Shown: positions 39,874 through 52,742, counted from the stretch's first letter. The stretch is DNA of 64,000 nucleotides from Tribonema minus (GCA_017506865.1 JAFCMP010000054.1:248001-312000); one strand, 5' to 3'. The notes: generated by a model not told the origin, from the letters alone. A program made the numbers and translations.

Positions 39874-42800
39874 TCAATAGCCCCCATCACGATACGGTTG
39901 TTGTTGGTACCCATCATCCCCCCCATAGTCCCCATAATCGCCATCGAACCAGTCATCTTGTGGGGGGGGCGGCGGCGGCGGCCGCCGTTTCGGCTTGCCA
40001 CGCTTACTGCCGCCGCCACCGGTGCCCGGTTGCGGAATGAGATCTCCGACCACCGGCAGCTGCCGCGCCATCATTGTGAGCAGCGGCAGCATGTTCCTGT
40101 GCGGGCATGAGCGAAAGCAGTACAGTGCTCAGTAACTGCAAACGGTGACACTCCATGCAGCAATTTGTTGACAAGTTGGTACTCAACAACATCTGACCAC
40201 AGGGTTAGTGTTTGGGTTAGTTGAGGTTAGTATTAGGTCACCATCGCCGCCAACACAAAACATTGTGAGCAGCGGAAGCATGTTCCTGTGCAGGCACGAG
40301 TGAAAACAGGGCAGCAGGGCAGCGGTGTTCAGCTACAGATGAGAAAGCAGGTCACGTTTATTGACCATCCTGGCAGTCATAGACAATCAAATCAGCACGT
40401 CTGACCACGGGACACGGCCATCAGAAGTTGTAGCATAGTGTCATCGCCTATGAATGTTCTGTGATTGCACACTGCCTGATCACGCAGTGCGCAAATGGTC
40501 ACATGCTACATTACATCAGTGCTCAACAGCAGCGACAGGCATGTATGGCGACACGCACGGGTGTCAGTCAAGTTTCTGAAGCCTCCAGATTCAATCCCCC
40601 GATGCATGAATCGACTCCCACAGCGCATTTTTGACACAAATGACGCGCCACTGCCAGTGATGGTCAAGGTAGGCATGCATGCTCCATTACATGAATGCTC
40701 AACAACATGCTTTTAAAATGATGGTCGAGGTATATATGGTTATAGGCAGGTAGGTATGTATGGCAGTGCTCCACAACCGCACTCACCCAAACAGGTTTTC
40801 TGAAGCCCCCAGATTCAATCCCCCGATGCATGAATCGACTCCCACAGCGCATTTTTGACACAAATGACGCGCCACTGCCAGTGATGGTCAAGGTAGGCAT
40901 GCATGCTCCATTACATGAATGCTCAACAACATGCTTTTCAAATGATGGTCGAGGTATATATGGTTATAGGCAGGTAGGTATGTATGGCAGTGCTCCACAA
41001 CCGCACTCACCCAAACAGGTTGAGGAAGCCGAACACCTCAGCAGCAATGCCGAGAATGGGGTGCCCGGTAAACACCAGGAAGAAGCCCAGCGCAAAGATT
41101 ATGGTCCCCCTGAGCTTGGTCGGATGCGTGAAGTACTTGACGCAGCGGCTGGGGCCAATGAGCAGCGATACCCCTAGTACCAGCGCCAACTGCAGAGAAT
41201 CACCACAATTGCATGCACACAATCAGTCGCACTTCGCGCCATCCTTGATGCTGAGAAATTGGTCAAGTAGTGATGGTGATGGGCGCCGCAAACCCTTACC
41301 CTAACACTAAACCAATGCCAACCCTGACCCTAGCCTACACCTAAACCTAACTTGATGCGACTTTCGCACCAGCGCTAGCAGCGATACCACCAGTACCAGC
41401 GTCAACTGCAGAGCACTGACACGCAATTAATCAAATTAAGTTATCACATTAGCTCACAATGCAGATGTCAATGTAGTTGCACAGTGACAAAGAATCCGTG
41501 TTGAATCACTTCCAGCGGCGGACGGGGATGTTGTAAATGACTGACTGCTTTGCAAGTGATCACTGCATTCAACAATGACACAGCAGTTTGTGATTGCTGA
41601 GAGGGGTAGTCCAGCGCCAGCAGCAGAGCATCACCGTATGCACTGCATCCAAATTAGGTATGACCCTGAATCCAATCCTGACCCTAAACCTAGTCTGTAC
41701 CTAAACCAAGCCCTAACCTGATGCGACTTTTGCACCAGTGCTAGCAGGGATACCACCAATACCAGCGCCAGCAGCGGAGCATCACTGTATGCAATTCATT
41801 CAAATTAGTTATGACATGAGCGTATCATGCAGGTATCAATGTGGTTGCCGGTGCTTGAAAGGGGACAGCATAATTTTTTTTTTACAGATCTTGACACCAG
41901 GTGTCGCAATGCAGAGAAACCCATGCACACGGTGGCCCAGCCACCACAAGTAGTCCGTGTTAGCGTGTTCAATCAGGTCACACAGTCACATGTGAATGCA
42001 AGTGTGCGTGCACAGTGCTTGGAGGAGTCAGGGTTAGCTAACCGTTACCCTAACCTTAGGAACACACAGAGTGCGGAAGCGGATTCCGCAGCAGCTAAGG
42101 CTAGGGCCAGCGCCAAACGCTAGGGCTAGGGTTGGGGTTAGGGTTATGAGCCATGACACACAGACAACTGTGGGACATCTGCTGCCTGGGCATCTTGTGA
42201 CAGAGAGATTCAGTCAGCGGAACGCAGCAATTAACATGATGTGTCACAACCATTACAAATTGCGGTGTGGATTACATCAGCTTGCGCTTGACGCCTGCTG
42301 CCCAGGCATCTTGTGACGCAAGGAGATTCAGGCAGCGCAATGCAGTAACTACTTAGCATTATACGTAATGACTATCGCACACTGCTGAATATAGCAACTT
42401 CGCGCTTGTTGCTTCTGTCAACTACGTGTTTTCCGATTAGAGCAGATATCATGTGATGTAAGGGCCTTTGACTCTGCGCTTCACAATGTCAATGGCACTG
42501 GCAAACGAGTGAGATCAACCCCATCCTTGCAACGCTATGAACACTCACGTTTCCCAGCCGGATCAGGAACTTGTTGAAGAACAGGCTGATGCCCATTCCA
42601 GTGAGCAGCACGCCCGCAGCTATACACATGCCCCCCCACGTCTTGTGTCCCTGGTATCAACATGGCAAACAGCACACACAACAGCAACAAAAGCAGGCAT
42701 GCAGTTTAGCTCAGTGCTCAGCAACACTGCTGGCAAAATGAACGGACGCACTACAGTGTTGCCTGAGTGTGTGCTGCCGCATTCATGGAGGGCTGCGTGT

Positions 42801-45107
42801 GTTCATGAATGAATGACTGAATACATGAATATGTGAATGAATGAACGAATGTATGAATGCATAAATGGCTGCATGCCACAGCACTCATCCCCTCTAGTTC
42901 CTCCCTCTGTGTCCTGACTCCTGGCTTCTGCCCCCACTGCGTGAACACGAATGTGTTATTGGGCATCACTTGAAGATGATTCACTTCAAGGAGCATTGCT
43001 GGTGTCCAATGGTCTTAAATGCCACCTGCCCACGGTGACCACCAAAATTCTATTGTCTAGATTATATTTCCAACAAAGTTACGAGGTACAGTACCAGTAC
43101 CCATTCAAGAGTAAACGATGCCTCTGATGATTCACACACGCATATGTAAAATGCCGTAACCGCATCTACGCTGAACCTGGACCTGCGAGAGACCGTGCTC
43201 AGTTGCTACAAGCAAAGTAGTAAATGATTGAAGCTCCGTGAAAGGGAGATGTCCTAGGCCTCTAGACGAAAGCATGAAAACGGGTGCAAGCGGCTATATG
43301 TAGCATCTTGGAAAAACAACATGGCCAAATCTATCCCTCCCAGGATTTGTCTTGAAGATATCGCACTGACCTACCCACAAGGGCATACGCGTGATCAATT
43401 TTCACACGTGGCATGTACCTGCAACACTAGAGTACGTTAGTGGCAACAGAGCCATTTCTAACCCTAACCCTGACCCCAACCCTACTCTTGACCCAAACAT
43501 CAAGTCTGATGAAAAGCATCCGCAAGTGCCACCGCGCAACACTCCCTCAAACACCATCTTAACACGGTCTGCTAGAGCATGTGCTGACAACAATGCTCAA
43601 ATGCATGCGTGCAAGCGGCCAAAATACCTTGGTTACAACGGAGCCAAGATCCACCCCTCCCACTTCTAGGCCGCCGCCGCTTCGCCGCTTTGTGCCTTTC
43701 TTCCTGCTCGGCGGCTGCTGCTGCTGCTGCTGCCTGTTGTCAGGCCAGTAATCCGGAGGCTGCTGGTGTTGCAGCAAAAACAAGAGTGTGGAAGGTCATT
43801 AGGTGCCATACACACATGATATTTCGTGTACGACAATGCAGTGGCAAGAGTACAAGGTCACAATAGCTGGTTGCACATGTAGGATTGCGTGCACTTCATA
43901 TTGGAAGTGTGGAATGACAACAGCGGAAGATCGCAAGCGTCGACTGCACATGATGTGTGCTACGCACATAAGCATAGTTTGATGTCTAGGCAAGCATAGT
44001 TTGAAGTCTAGGCAACATATAGTTGAACAGACGTCATCCCGCGTTGTCTGCAACATCCGCATGTAACACATGCGCTGCGCATCTGCCTGAAGCTGCATGC
44101 CTTGCACGCTCGTCAATTCAGCGCAACGGTAAGAAAAACCTTGTGGCAGCCACATCAACTTCAAGTGCTACCAAGCGCTCACTTGTTGCTGGTCAAAGGG
44201 TTCATCCCAGTCGTCCCAGCCAGCGGGTTGCGGTGGCGGTCCCCTCCCGCCATATGGGTCATTGTAGTAGTCGTCGTTTCCGTATGGGTCATCATAATTC
44301 CCGCCTGCGCCCCCCCTGTGACGTGAAGCAATCGCAGGCGAAGTTGAAGTTAGCTGGGCCTGCTGATGCTCAGTGCTCAGCTCCGACCAGCAAAGAGAGA
44401 TGGTGGTTGGACAGATGGCGGGTAGAGCAATGCGCATGGCAACGAGCAAGTGCTACAGCAGCAGATACTGAAGCAAATCACTCAGCAGGGCAGGGTTGAG
44501 TGCTCAAATTCCGAGGCAGCGTCATGTGGTCGAGATCACTCAATGTGACACAAGCACTGATCACGATTGTGACCATCAGCGACATCTCTTGGCGACATAC
44601 GGTGAGGGTTATGAGGGCGTATTTTTCTTGAGTGCAATTGCAATCATATCTCGAAATACTTCTCATTGCAGTATATGATGGGATGCCTCCTGCAGCCCCG
44701 AGATTTGACTGCAAATGCTAATGGTGTGTGAGCAATGAATACCGAAATAAGCTATGCGATGTGGCCTAAGTTCGCTTCCACTGCTTCTTAGTGCACAACC
44801 CTAGACAACACACACAGGCTCTGCATATGTGTGAACTTTGCAACGTGTCATGCTGCCGTTATCGTTCAGCAAAAGACGGCAGTGGAAGTTCAAACACTGA
44901 CCGCTTGACTCTCAGATACGCAGGATCCCTCCTTCGCGGCAGAGCAGCACTTCTGTCGCCATCACTCTCCCTTGTCCGCGATCGCGGTCGTCGCAGTCCG
45001 CTCCAACTGCGGCCCGTTGCAGTGGTAGCAGTTGCCGCGCCTGCGACCGCGGCTGCAGCAGTCAGGCAGCCTGTCAGCAGCAGCGCCGCGCTGCGCAGCG
45101 TCGGCAT
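39874..45107 (-). CDS. GOT1: GOT1-family vesicle-transport membrane protein with long extensions
   Basis: Exons 44902-45107, 44183-44315, 43628-43762, 42549-42650, 41011-41189 and 39874-40096 join in phases 2, 0, 0, 0, 2 and end TGA, giving 325 residues. The Got1 core (about 158-270) shows hydrophobic helices such as CIAAGVLLTGMGISLFF and LALVLGVSLLIG, the basic loop CVKYFTHPTKLRGT, then FALGFFLVFTGHPILGIAA and the RQLPVVGDLI end. Got1 acts in ER-Golgi and endosomal transport and is usually about 140 residues. Here residues 1-30 form a signal-like segment (MPTLRSAALLLTGC). Residues 70-155 are Tyr/Asp/Gly/Gln-rich, and the C-tail is Lys/Pro then Asp/Gly/Tyr-rich. About six residues usual between the first two core helices are missing, so a micro-exon may be overlooked. 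The N-terminal exons rest on phase and composition only. Confidence 0.72.
40573..41020 (-). repeat. Near-identical 224-bp tandem duplication at GOT1 exon 5 donor
   Basis: Units 40573-40796 and 40797-41020 differ at about two positions. Each carries the last few nt of exon 5 and its donor (CTCACCCAAACAGG on the plus strand). A third, strongly decayed unit seems to lie at about 40530-40572. Confidence 0.9.
41360..41790 (-). repeat. Decayed copies of GOT1 exon 5 5' edge
   Basis: GATACCACCA(G/A)TACCAGCG(T/C)CA at 41385-41410 and 41749-41775, and CCAGCGCCAGCAGCAGAGCA near 41613, copy the real exon start and acceptor at 41170-41200. Confidence 0.75.
42000..42145. repeat. Telomere-like tracts facing away from each other
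   Basis: CCCTAACC near 42050 and CTAGGGCTAGGGTTGGGGTT near 42121 lie in the GOT1 intron. Confidence 0.7.
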
Positions 45108-45330
45108 AGCGCTGCTGCAATGGATGCGCCGCAAGGCTGTGCTCCTATGCTTTTGCATTCATGATGGAGGCAGGTCGCCCCCGAACTGCATGCGTACTAC
45201 TCACACGTGTCCATCTTGAGCTGCACTGAACATAGGCATCAGTGCTGGAGAAAGCTGGAGAAGCGATCGCTCGAGAGAAGCTGCTCCTGGTGTGTTGCTG
45301 GCGTTACGAGGCTGATTTTGCAGGGCTAGC
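45108..45330. promoter_or_regulatory. Divergent promoter, GOT1 and SPCS1
   Basis: The spacer between the two outward-pointing genes is about 220 bp if the SPCS1 start at 45331 is right. No TATA motif is evident. Confidence 0.35.
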
Positions 45331-46517
45331 ATGGTGAGCATTACCCAACGAGCATGATCGCCATATCTGGTTTGTTGAACATGATAAAGCGATTTGATGA
45401 AAGCCTGAAGGCCTGCCACGAGGTTCTAGCATACACACTTTCTCTTTTGTCGTCGTCACCACGCCCTGGTGTACGTGCTGCCTTCGCTGCATGTTCCATG
45501 CACCATAACTGTACCAAGCCGAGTTGCAAGCCGAGTAGTAAAGTTATCTGCACAAATGGCATGCCGCTCAGTGTCATTGGAGGTCTGAAACCTGCAGTAA
45601 AACTCAATAGGCTTGTGCGCTAGCTCTATGAATCTTGTCCGTGCCACCATTACTATCAATCGACTTTTAGATACGCACAGCACGTCAGATCACACCTGTA
45701 TGTTCTACCAAGTGGGCATGCAGCTGATTTCATCCGACATTTGTTGCTTGTGGGCCACATACTTATAGTCCATTTTGTGCACCTTACCTTTGCTTAATCA
45801 AAAGCCATGTTGCTGTTTCGCTCGGCCTCTGCTTTCGTGGGTGCCGTTCCAGGACTATAAAGGGCAGGAGCTGGCGGAGCAGATCTACTACTACATCATA
45901 CTGATATTTGGCGCGATATCTTGGGTGGCGGGGTATTTCGTGCAGAACTTTATGGTCACGGTCTGGGGGTGCGCAGCGGCGGTGGTCATATCTCTCATTG
46001 TAAGTGAAATGCAACTGACCAACGCAATTCATTCAGCTGCAGCTCCTGCTGCATTGTACATGTGCGGGTCTAAGCAATGGATAATTGCGCGCTGCGTCAG
46101 GCGTGATTGGCTGCAGACTGAGGCAGTCCATCCATACAATGCACGGCTGCAGAGTTCTGTTTTGCTGCCCATATATAGGAGGCATCGTGTGCAATTTCAC
46201 GTTTAACATGCGCTTTGGCACAGGCCCATACATGCTTTGGTAGTACTTGTCTCTCATGAATTGCTACAGTACTGCGCTGAGTGAATTGATATCTTAAACT
46301 ACATGAATGATGGATGCGTTTCGCATCGCTCTTTCCCATTTCAGTTCGGCGTCACAGTTTTGTTCGCCGTACTTATCGCATGGCGTGTATTTTTGCACTG
46401 CAGGCAACAGTTCCGGATTGGCCAATCTACAACACACACCCAACCAAATGGCTTGATCAGTTGCCAGTGCGGCCAGGAGTCAAGCGGGTGGGGGCAGCAG
46501 CCACAGATGACAAATAG
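45331..46517 (+). CDS. SPCS1: Signal peptidase complex subunit 1 (SPC12 type)
   Basis: Core exons 45853-45999, 46345-46368 and 46404-46517 join in phase 0 and end in TAG. The sequence begins DYKGQELAEQ and has two transmembrane helices (YYYIILIFGAISWVAGYFV, then FMVTVWGCAAAVVISLI). It ends with the family signature WPIYNTHPTKWL and a short basic tail. SPCS1 is a small ER membrane subunit of the signal peptidase complex and is about 95-105 residues, which this model matches. The start is uncertain. An ATG at 45331-45333 directly followed by a GTGAGC donor would give MDYKGQ, matching family N-termini. Alternatively translation starts at 45775 without that intron. The 46369-46403 intron is only 35 nt. 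Confidence 0.85.
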
Positions 46518-47672
46518 TAATGAAGTTTGTGTACCCGCATCAATGGACACATATACCACTATACCGCTTCAGTTTCCTTTTCCTCCCCCCTTAAAAAACA
46601 GGGGTATTTTATGTGCCAGCACTAAGTTTAGCACCTTTCTCTGGTGCTTCATGCCTATTTACGCACGGCTCTCTCACTGTGACATGATGCTATGCACCCA
46701 CCAATCGTCAATGTGATATGTGGTGTGATATGCAGTGTGTGTGCACTCTCTGTACCATGGAATATTTTAGTCTTCTGTATGTTAATTGCGAAGGGCACTG
46801 TGTCACTAAAACCAGCACCGTTGCCAGCACAAAGCAGTGTTCATGTGAACAAGCTCTCACTTACTGGGCAGCCTGGTGTTGATGTCAAGTGCCCAAATGA
46901 CAGCGCTCAATCTTGTGACGTTGCAAAAGTGTGACTTGCGAAATCACTTGTGGGCAAGGTTTGCAAGGGACCATGATTCAATGCATGTCGCGCAAGCTTC
47001 CTTGACATGGCACATGTTACACTGTGCATTGCAATGTTGCATTGGCAAGCCATGTGGGTCCATACAATAGTCAAGCATACAATGCAATCAGGACTCACCT
47101 GTTGTTAAGAGATCTAAAAAGATCTTTTGATTCGTTTCCATGAAGGAATTGCGCCGCAGCACAGCATACTGCCTTAAACTTGCAGACGCCATCTACTTAC
47201 ACCAGTATTTATTCAGGAATCCTAGTCTCTCATATGCTGCAGCTGCCTGAGCGGTCCTTGAAGCCTTCAGGAACCAATGTCGTCTGGCATGCATCTGCTC
47301 ACACAGCGCAATTTGACATTTCGACCAATAATCTGCCCAGTACACGAGCAGCAGCAGCAGCACAACAACAGGAGCAGCATGACCACTGACAGTGTTTTCC
47401 GCAACCTGTAAGCGCCTATGCGCGTTCATTGACTGCAAGCACTGCAAGCGAGCATGTACGCCCGATGCACTCAGTGTAACACCGTGGCTGGGGAGACGAG
47501 CAACAGCGCCCATCAGTATATATAGAGCCCTGCTATCTTGGTCTGAGCTGTTGAGGAGTCGGACTGACTCGCCATGGCTCATGTCCTCAGTGACAAAACC
47601 CTGACAACCATCACTAACTTTTGACATTTGCGGCTTACGTAAGAGTCTTTGTCGGACGTCATGCTCCTAGAC
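46518..47672. other. Spacer, no recognisable gene
   Basis: It holds a fragment of repeat family C near 47110-47145 (AAGATCTTTTGATTCGTTTC) and nothing else I can name. Confidence 0.5.
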
Positions 47673-48649
47673 TTAGGGCTCGGGGCATCCATTGGCACGG
47701 GCCCAGTCTACCACATGCTGCTGCCTCCAAATTCGGGCTAATAGTAAAGTACCACAGCCCCATGGACACCCATTGGCACGAGCCCACTGCAACACCTCCA
47801 GGTGCCCAAACATGGCAGCAGCACTGCATGTCGTCTTGTCCCAGGGAAACCCATTGGCGCGCGCCCACTGCAGCACTTGCAAGTGCCCGTTGAGTGCAGC
47901 GTATCTGCATGTGTTCGCATCCCAGGGGCACCCATTGTCATGCGCCCACTGCAGCACATCTAGGTGCGCGCCCTTCGCGGCATTGCTGCATGTCTTCACG
48001 TCCCAAGGGCAGCCGTGTGCATGGGCCCACTGCAGTAATGCAAGGTGCCCGCCTTTCGCCGCGGATGAGCACGTGCGCTCGTCCCAGGAAAAGACGTTGA
48101 CCTGCGCCCACTGCAGCACCAATAGGTGCCCTCCCGCCGCAGCACGCATGCAGGTATCTCTGTGCCCGGAGTAGCCGACCCCTTGCAGCCACTGGAGCAC
48201 ATGAAGCTGACCGCCCGAGGCAGCAGATTTCCACAAGTGCTTACGACGGATGCCGGTGCGCGGTCGTAGCCACCACATCAGCGCCATATGTCCCCTGCGG
48301 GCAGCAATGCGGGCATGCCGTTGCAGCAGATTTGGCCTGTGGGTGCTGCGCAGCAGCAGCAATGCTCCCAAATCGCCCCTGCGGATGCACGAGGTCTGCG
48401 CCAGGCAGCGTCCATGCCGTTCTGCACTGCCCACAGAACTAGGCTGGTGCTGCCGACAGCATCCGCCGCCACGGTCCGGTGCTTCCGTGGGGCCGGACCT
48501 TGCTGCAAGATATCGTGGAAGGCATGGCAGGTGCTCCGGATCATCAGCGACGGAGGCAGGAAGGCCAGAGTTTGGGGAGCGACGGTCAGGATAGGGTGAT
48601 TTGCCACCATTGACAGCCTCATTCGACGTGAAGGCGTCATGGCGGTCAT
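47673..48649 (-). pseudogene. F-box-like / NGCPWD ankyrin-repeat gene, one frameshift (copy 2)
   Basis: The start MTAMTPSRRMRL and F-box-like segment match copy 1. Near 48411 one C seems to be missing compared with copy 1 (GCC-GTG-GCG there). After that point the frame holding LAQTSCIRRGDLGAL and about nine ankyrin units (HVLQW..., NGCPWDANTC) is fully open to the stop at 47673. Apart from that base the gene looks intact, so an assembly error or recent mutation is possible. The last repeat has lost the copy-1 tail EAFEASDDDLY. Confidence 0.75.
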
Positions 48650-49455
48650 GCTCTGTCTTCGTCGTCAACAATGATCGGGAGGGTACTTCACCTTTGAAGT
48701 ACGCGAACTGGGGTGGAAAAGGTGGCCGAACCTCCCGGTTGTTTCGGTGAGTGCATAAGCTAGGCCGCTGTGGTCCATGAGCGTCCGCTCATCTCGCTGA
48801 ACTGCGACTCTTTCCTCATTGTTCGTTTCGCAGGCGGCCAGAGGCAGGGATGCTCCGAGTCTTTCTGCTGACTGTCGTACAGCGAGGGCTACGATATAAG
48901 AGCGGGTCCATCCCGCCAACTTCACCGCTCTTATACCGTGACCAACCGCATCGTGCACTATACGCTGTGACTGATTGATACGCACTTAAGCGTTGTTGAA
49001 TATCACGCAAAAGCCGCTGTTCAAGCATGCTTCGTGACACGGCTAGTGGTAAGTAGACACGATATGAGAGCGGTCGCCGGCTGCTCCAAACCGCTCTCAT
49101 ATCGACCAGATCCGTGTTCAGCGGTCAGACCGTGACCGCTCTTATATCGAGCGCTCTTATATCGTAGCCGTCGCTGTATTTGCAATACATGTGCAATCTT
49201 CAGCTGCTTTCATCGCGGATGCCAAGGGCGCTGCGGCGGTCTGGCTGAGAGGCCCGCTGCTATAAACGGGCAGCACCGGCTCTCTATGGTGAGCTGTGTG
49301 TTCAAATGATGCTCATGTCAGAGCGAGTTCAACATTACACGTATTCTTTCAAGAAGCTCCTGGCGAGCTTCACATGCTACCCGTCGCTAGTCTCCAGGTT
49401 CAGTTTGTAAGCGACGTGCAACTACGCAGCAGAGGCAATACTTGTGATTTCTGCA
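47680..49455 (-). repeat. Inverted segmental duplication, arm 2
   Basis: Reverse-complement partner of 2770-4590, about 45 kb away. It includes about 500 bp of upstream flank, interrupted by the 297-bp MITE. Confidence 0.85.
48880..49176. mobile_element. MITE, 297 bp, with TA target duplication
   Basis: The ends are inverted repeats (CAGCGAGGGCTACGATATAA on the left; the right end complements CAGCGACGGCTACGATATAA). TA flanks both sides (48878-48879 and 49177-49178), and the corresponding site in arm 1 is a single TA at 3039-3040. The interior is built of further inverted AGAGCGG/CCGCTCT motifs that could form two hairpins. There is no coding capacity. The CAG...TATAA terminus and TA duplication fit a non-autonomous Tc1/mariner or pogo-type element. 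Confidence 0.9.
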
Positions 49456-49459
49456 CTGA

Positions 49460-51038
49460 AAATTGCCATCTACTGATGTCACTGTCGAGCACCCATGTGA
49501 CTATAGGGTTATGCACAACCATGACGCATTCATAGCGTCAATGCCAACTTGACATGGCAGCACAAGCATACAGCCTCAGGCTAACTTGCTGCATCAGATC
49601 ATGCTGAAGCCTTGGGCCAAGTCATGTGCATGCACACGCCTAGAAATCCTAGCAGCAATGAAACAGTCCCTTCAGGTCCTGGGACTGTTTTTTATTCAGT
49701 CCTCATGCGTGTTGTCCACACTCTGCCAAGGCAGCTATACGATTGCTCATACTGGACCATACACGAATTGGAAGTGCTGAGATTTAACCCGCCCTTGCCA
49801 GCATACACCCTTTGACCATGTGGTGTGCACACACAGCAGACTCACCCAGCAAGAACAAAATAAATGTCCACAGTAAGAACACTCCATGCGCATTGAGACG
49901 CTCTATTTAGTTGTCATACAAAACATGTAGATTCTGGCGACAAGCTCAACATCAACATGTTCTTGATCATGCACGACGCCAATATGCTGCTGCAAAATTG
50001 ACCTGGTGAATCCTCGTTGAAGTTGCAGAATAGATGTCGCAGAAGGCCGCTCAGGATTATGCTGGTCACAACCATGTTGGATGTACTTTGAAGCCATGTA
50101 GGCAAGGGAGCCCTCACTGAAACCCAACCTGAAGTTGATGCCTTTGCCTAGCTAACCAAAAGAGAAACACCCATGCATGGACACCTGATGAAACACAACA
50201 TGTTTCGACGCCATTCATCAACACTGTTCTCAAAATCATATGCGGTTGCAGCATATCGCACGACATTATAGATGGCTGGCGAGGTATGGAATTCATCTTG
50301 CGCTCTATTCTTCTCTTTCTTTGTCTGTGCTGCAAGCAGCATGTCTCTCTCTCTCGTGTGGATGACACACCACTGTGAGTGCGCACGTGCACACGAGCAC
50401 CGCTGGAAACCGCACTGTTGAAGTATATCACCAGGAAGAAGGAGGGGTGTCAAAAAGCAGCCTCGCTCAACAGTGGCTATGTGCCCACTGCCGCCTGACC
50501 ACTCGTCCTACATTCCTGCCTTGTACCCGCCCCCCTCCCCTTCCCAGAGCTTCTCAAAACCATACACACGTCGCCAAAATTGGGGGCGCAAAGCGAGGGG
50601 AAGGGCCAGCAGATGACCTGCTAATCCGCCCAGCGCCGTCTGTCGCGCGCAACCTGAAACTGCTTTCAAAAACGGGCTCCTGTCACAGGATACCCACTGG
50701 TCCACTCACTGCATCATACAAGCGGGGCGTACCAGCAACCAGCGCACGAGCGCAGGAATGCAGCTGTTGAGCAAGCTCACAACGCTGCAGACCTGCAAAC
50801 GGCGCAAGTCAGCGGGCGCCCTGGCACAGGCTGCTATGGCACATTGTGCTCATGCCTCGAATTCGCGAACCGAGCCCACTGCTCGACTCCTCCTGTTCGG
50901 TCCCAAGCGGGTTCAGACATGACTGGATTGAAGTGCCAAGTCCTCAGTTTCCGTCGCTGAGCTGCTCTGAAGCCCACCCACAGCCCCCAGGGCAGAAGTT
51001 GAAGTGGGAAACGTCAACCCTAGTTGAGCGCTGATGCA
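49460..51038. other. Spacer, no recognisable gene
   Basis: Open frames here lack family resemblance and splice support. Confidence 0.5.
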
Positions 51039-52705
51039 CTAGTGCGCGACGGCGCCAGCGCTGCGCACCGTCTTCTCCTCCTCCTTGGGCACCGTGTCCT
51101 CGAAGATGTGCTCCTTGATGCTGTGGCGGCGCGCTTGAGCGCTGCTGCTGCTGCTGCTGCCGCTGCTGCTGCCGCCCTTGGGAGGGGTGAATGTGGGAGG
51201 CGTGGGGGCATTCGCGCGGGCCGCGGCGGCAGCGCTACCGCCGGTGAACTGCAGAGCAGCGAGCAGGGTCGAGTGTGTTGAAGTTGAGCATGAGGATTCA
51301 TGTGTTGTACTTGATGCACACGCAATGCTGCAGAGAAGCAGTCGCGAGAGGATGCTGAAATCGCGGGCGAGGTGGTGGCTGTCAAGGCCTCGTGTCTGCA
51401 GCCATTGGAGGCATAAAAAGGCATATGCACACAATGCAGCATTGGCAACACCGGCAAACTGAATGTGACATTGCAAAGGGATTTAGCACTTGCTTGGGGC
51501 TATCATGGCAGCTAAAAGTGACTCTGTGTCAACAATTGGGTGTAACATCATACAATGGCGGCGTTGACTGCTTGAGCTAATGTAACTTGCGGCCAACAAG
51601 CGCATAGCCTTCACCATGCGGCTTAGGGCTGCTTTCTGCAACCAGGCAGCCGATGATAGTGTTCAGACCCTATACCAGTGGTGTTTCAGTGTACTGATAG
51701 TAGTGTGTGCACAAACTTCACAGCCGTTAGATGCGGTTCAACCGTTGCAAATACTTCAAATAGTTGACTATACTGTCTGCAATACAGTCACCAACGATAG
51801 TGCAGTCATCAGGCAATGAAAGTCTATCATGTATCAATCTCGCTGATGCTCAACGCCAATGTTGGTGCAAAGCTCATGGCACTAGCGTTTCACCCTTCAA
51901 AGAATTTGCTCCTGTGACTGCAATAGAAAGCGCAGAAATGGTGCTCGATCCAACAGTAGCCTTGCACCTCAGGCTACAAAAAGCAGCAGGAGAAGATGAT
52001 TTGAACAAAGCGAAGCAATGACTGGCTGACATCGCACCCTGGTATCATGGTAGGAGACCATGTGCTGTGCAACTGAAGCTGAAGATGTGCTTGAGGTCTA
52101 CACTGTCGCAGATGTATACTCCTATATAACTATGGAAGGTATCTGAAAACTGCTGTGGAAGGTATCCGAATACTGCTTGAAGGTATGTATGTGCAATAAC
52201 AAACATACCCTGGTGTCCAGGTAGGAGATCATGTGCTGCACGAGGATGAAGCTCAACATGAGCTTGGGTCAGGCAACAAAAACACATAAATGCATGATCA
52301 AATACAAGTACCCCTATACTTGTTTAAAAATACGAAAGACTGACAGATACGACGTTACAGAAGCTGTGCTGCTGTGAATCCCATTGCGACGGCGGTTTAG
52401 GCCCCAAGTTCAACATGTACAATCATATACATACCCTGGTGTCCAGGTAGGAGATCATGTGCTGCGCAACGGTGAAGCTGAAGATGAGCTTGGGTCCGAC
52501 CACAATGAGCTTGGGCGTGAGGCCCTTGAAGAAGGAGCCAAAGCCCTCCTGAGCCACCATGTTGCGCACGATGGTCATGCCGGTCTGCTGCTGCTTGTCG
52601 AATGCGCGGCTCTGGATGCGCGTCTTGACAACATCCAGGGGCGCAGAGACGATCAGACTGCAGCAGCGGTAGCAGCAGCAGCAGCAGCAGCAGCAGCGCA
52701 GCAGT

Positions 52706-52742
<37 letters not shown>

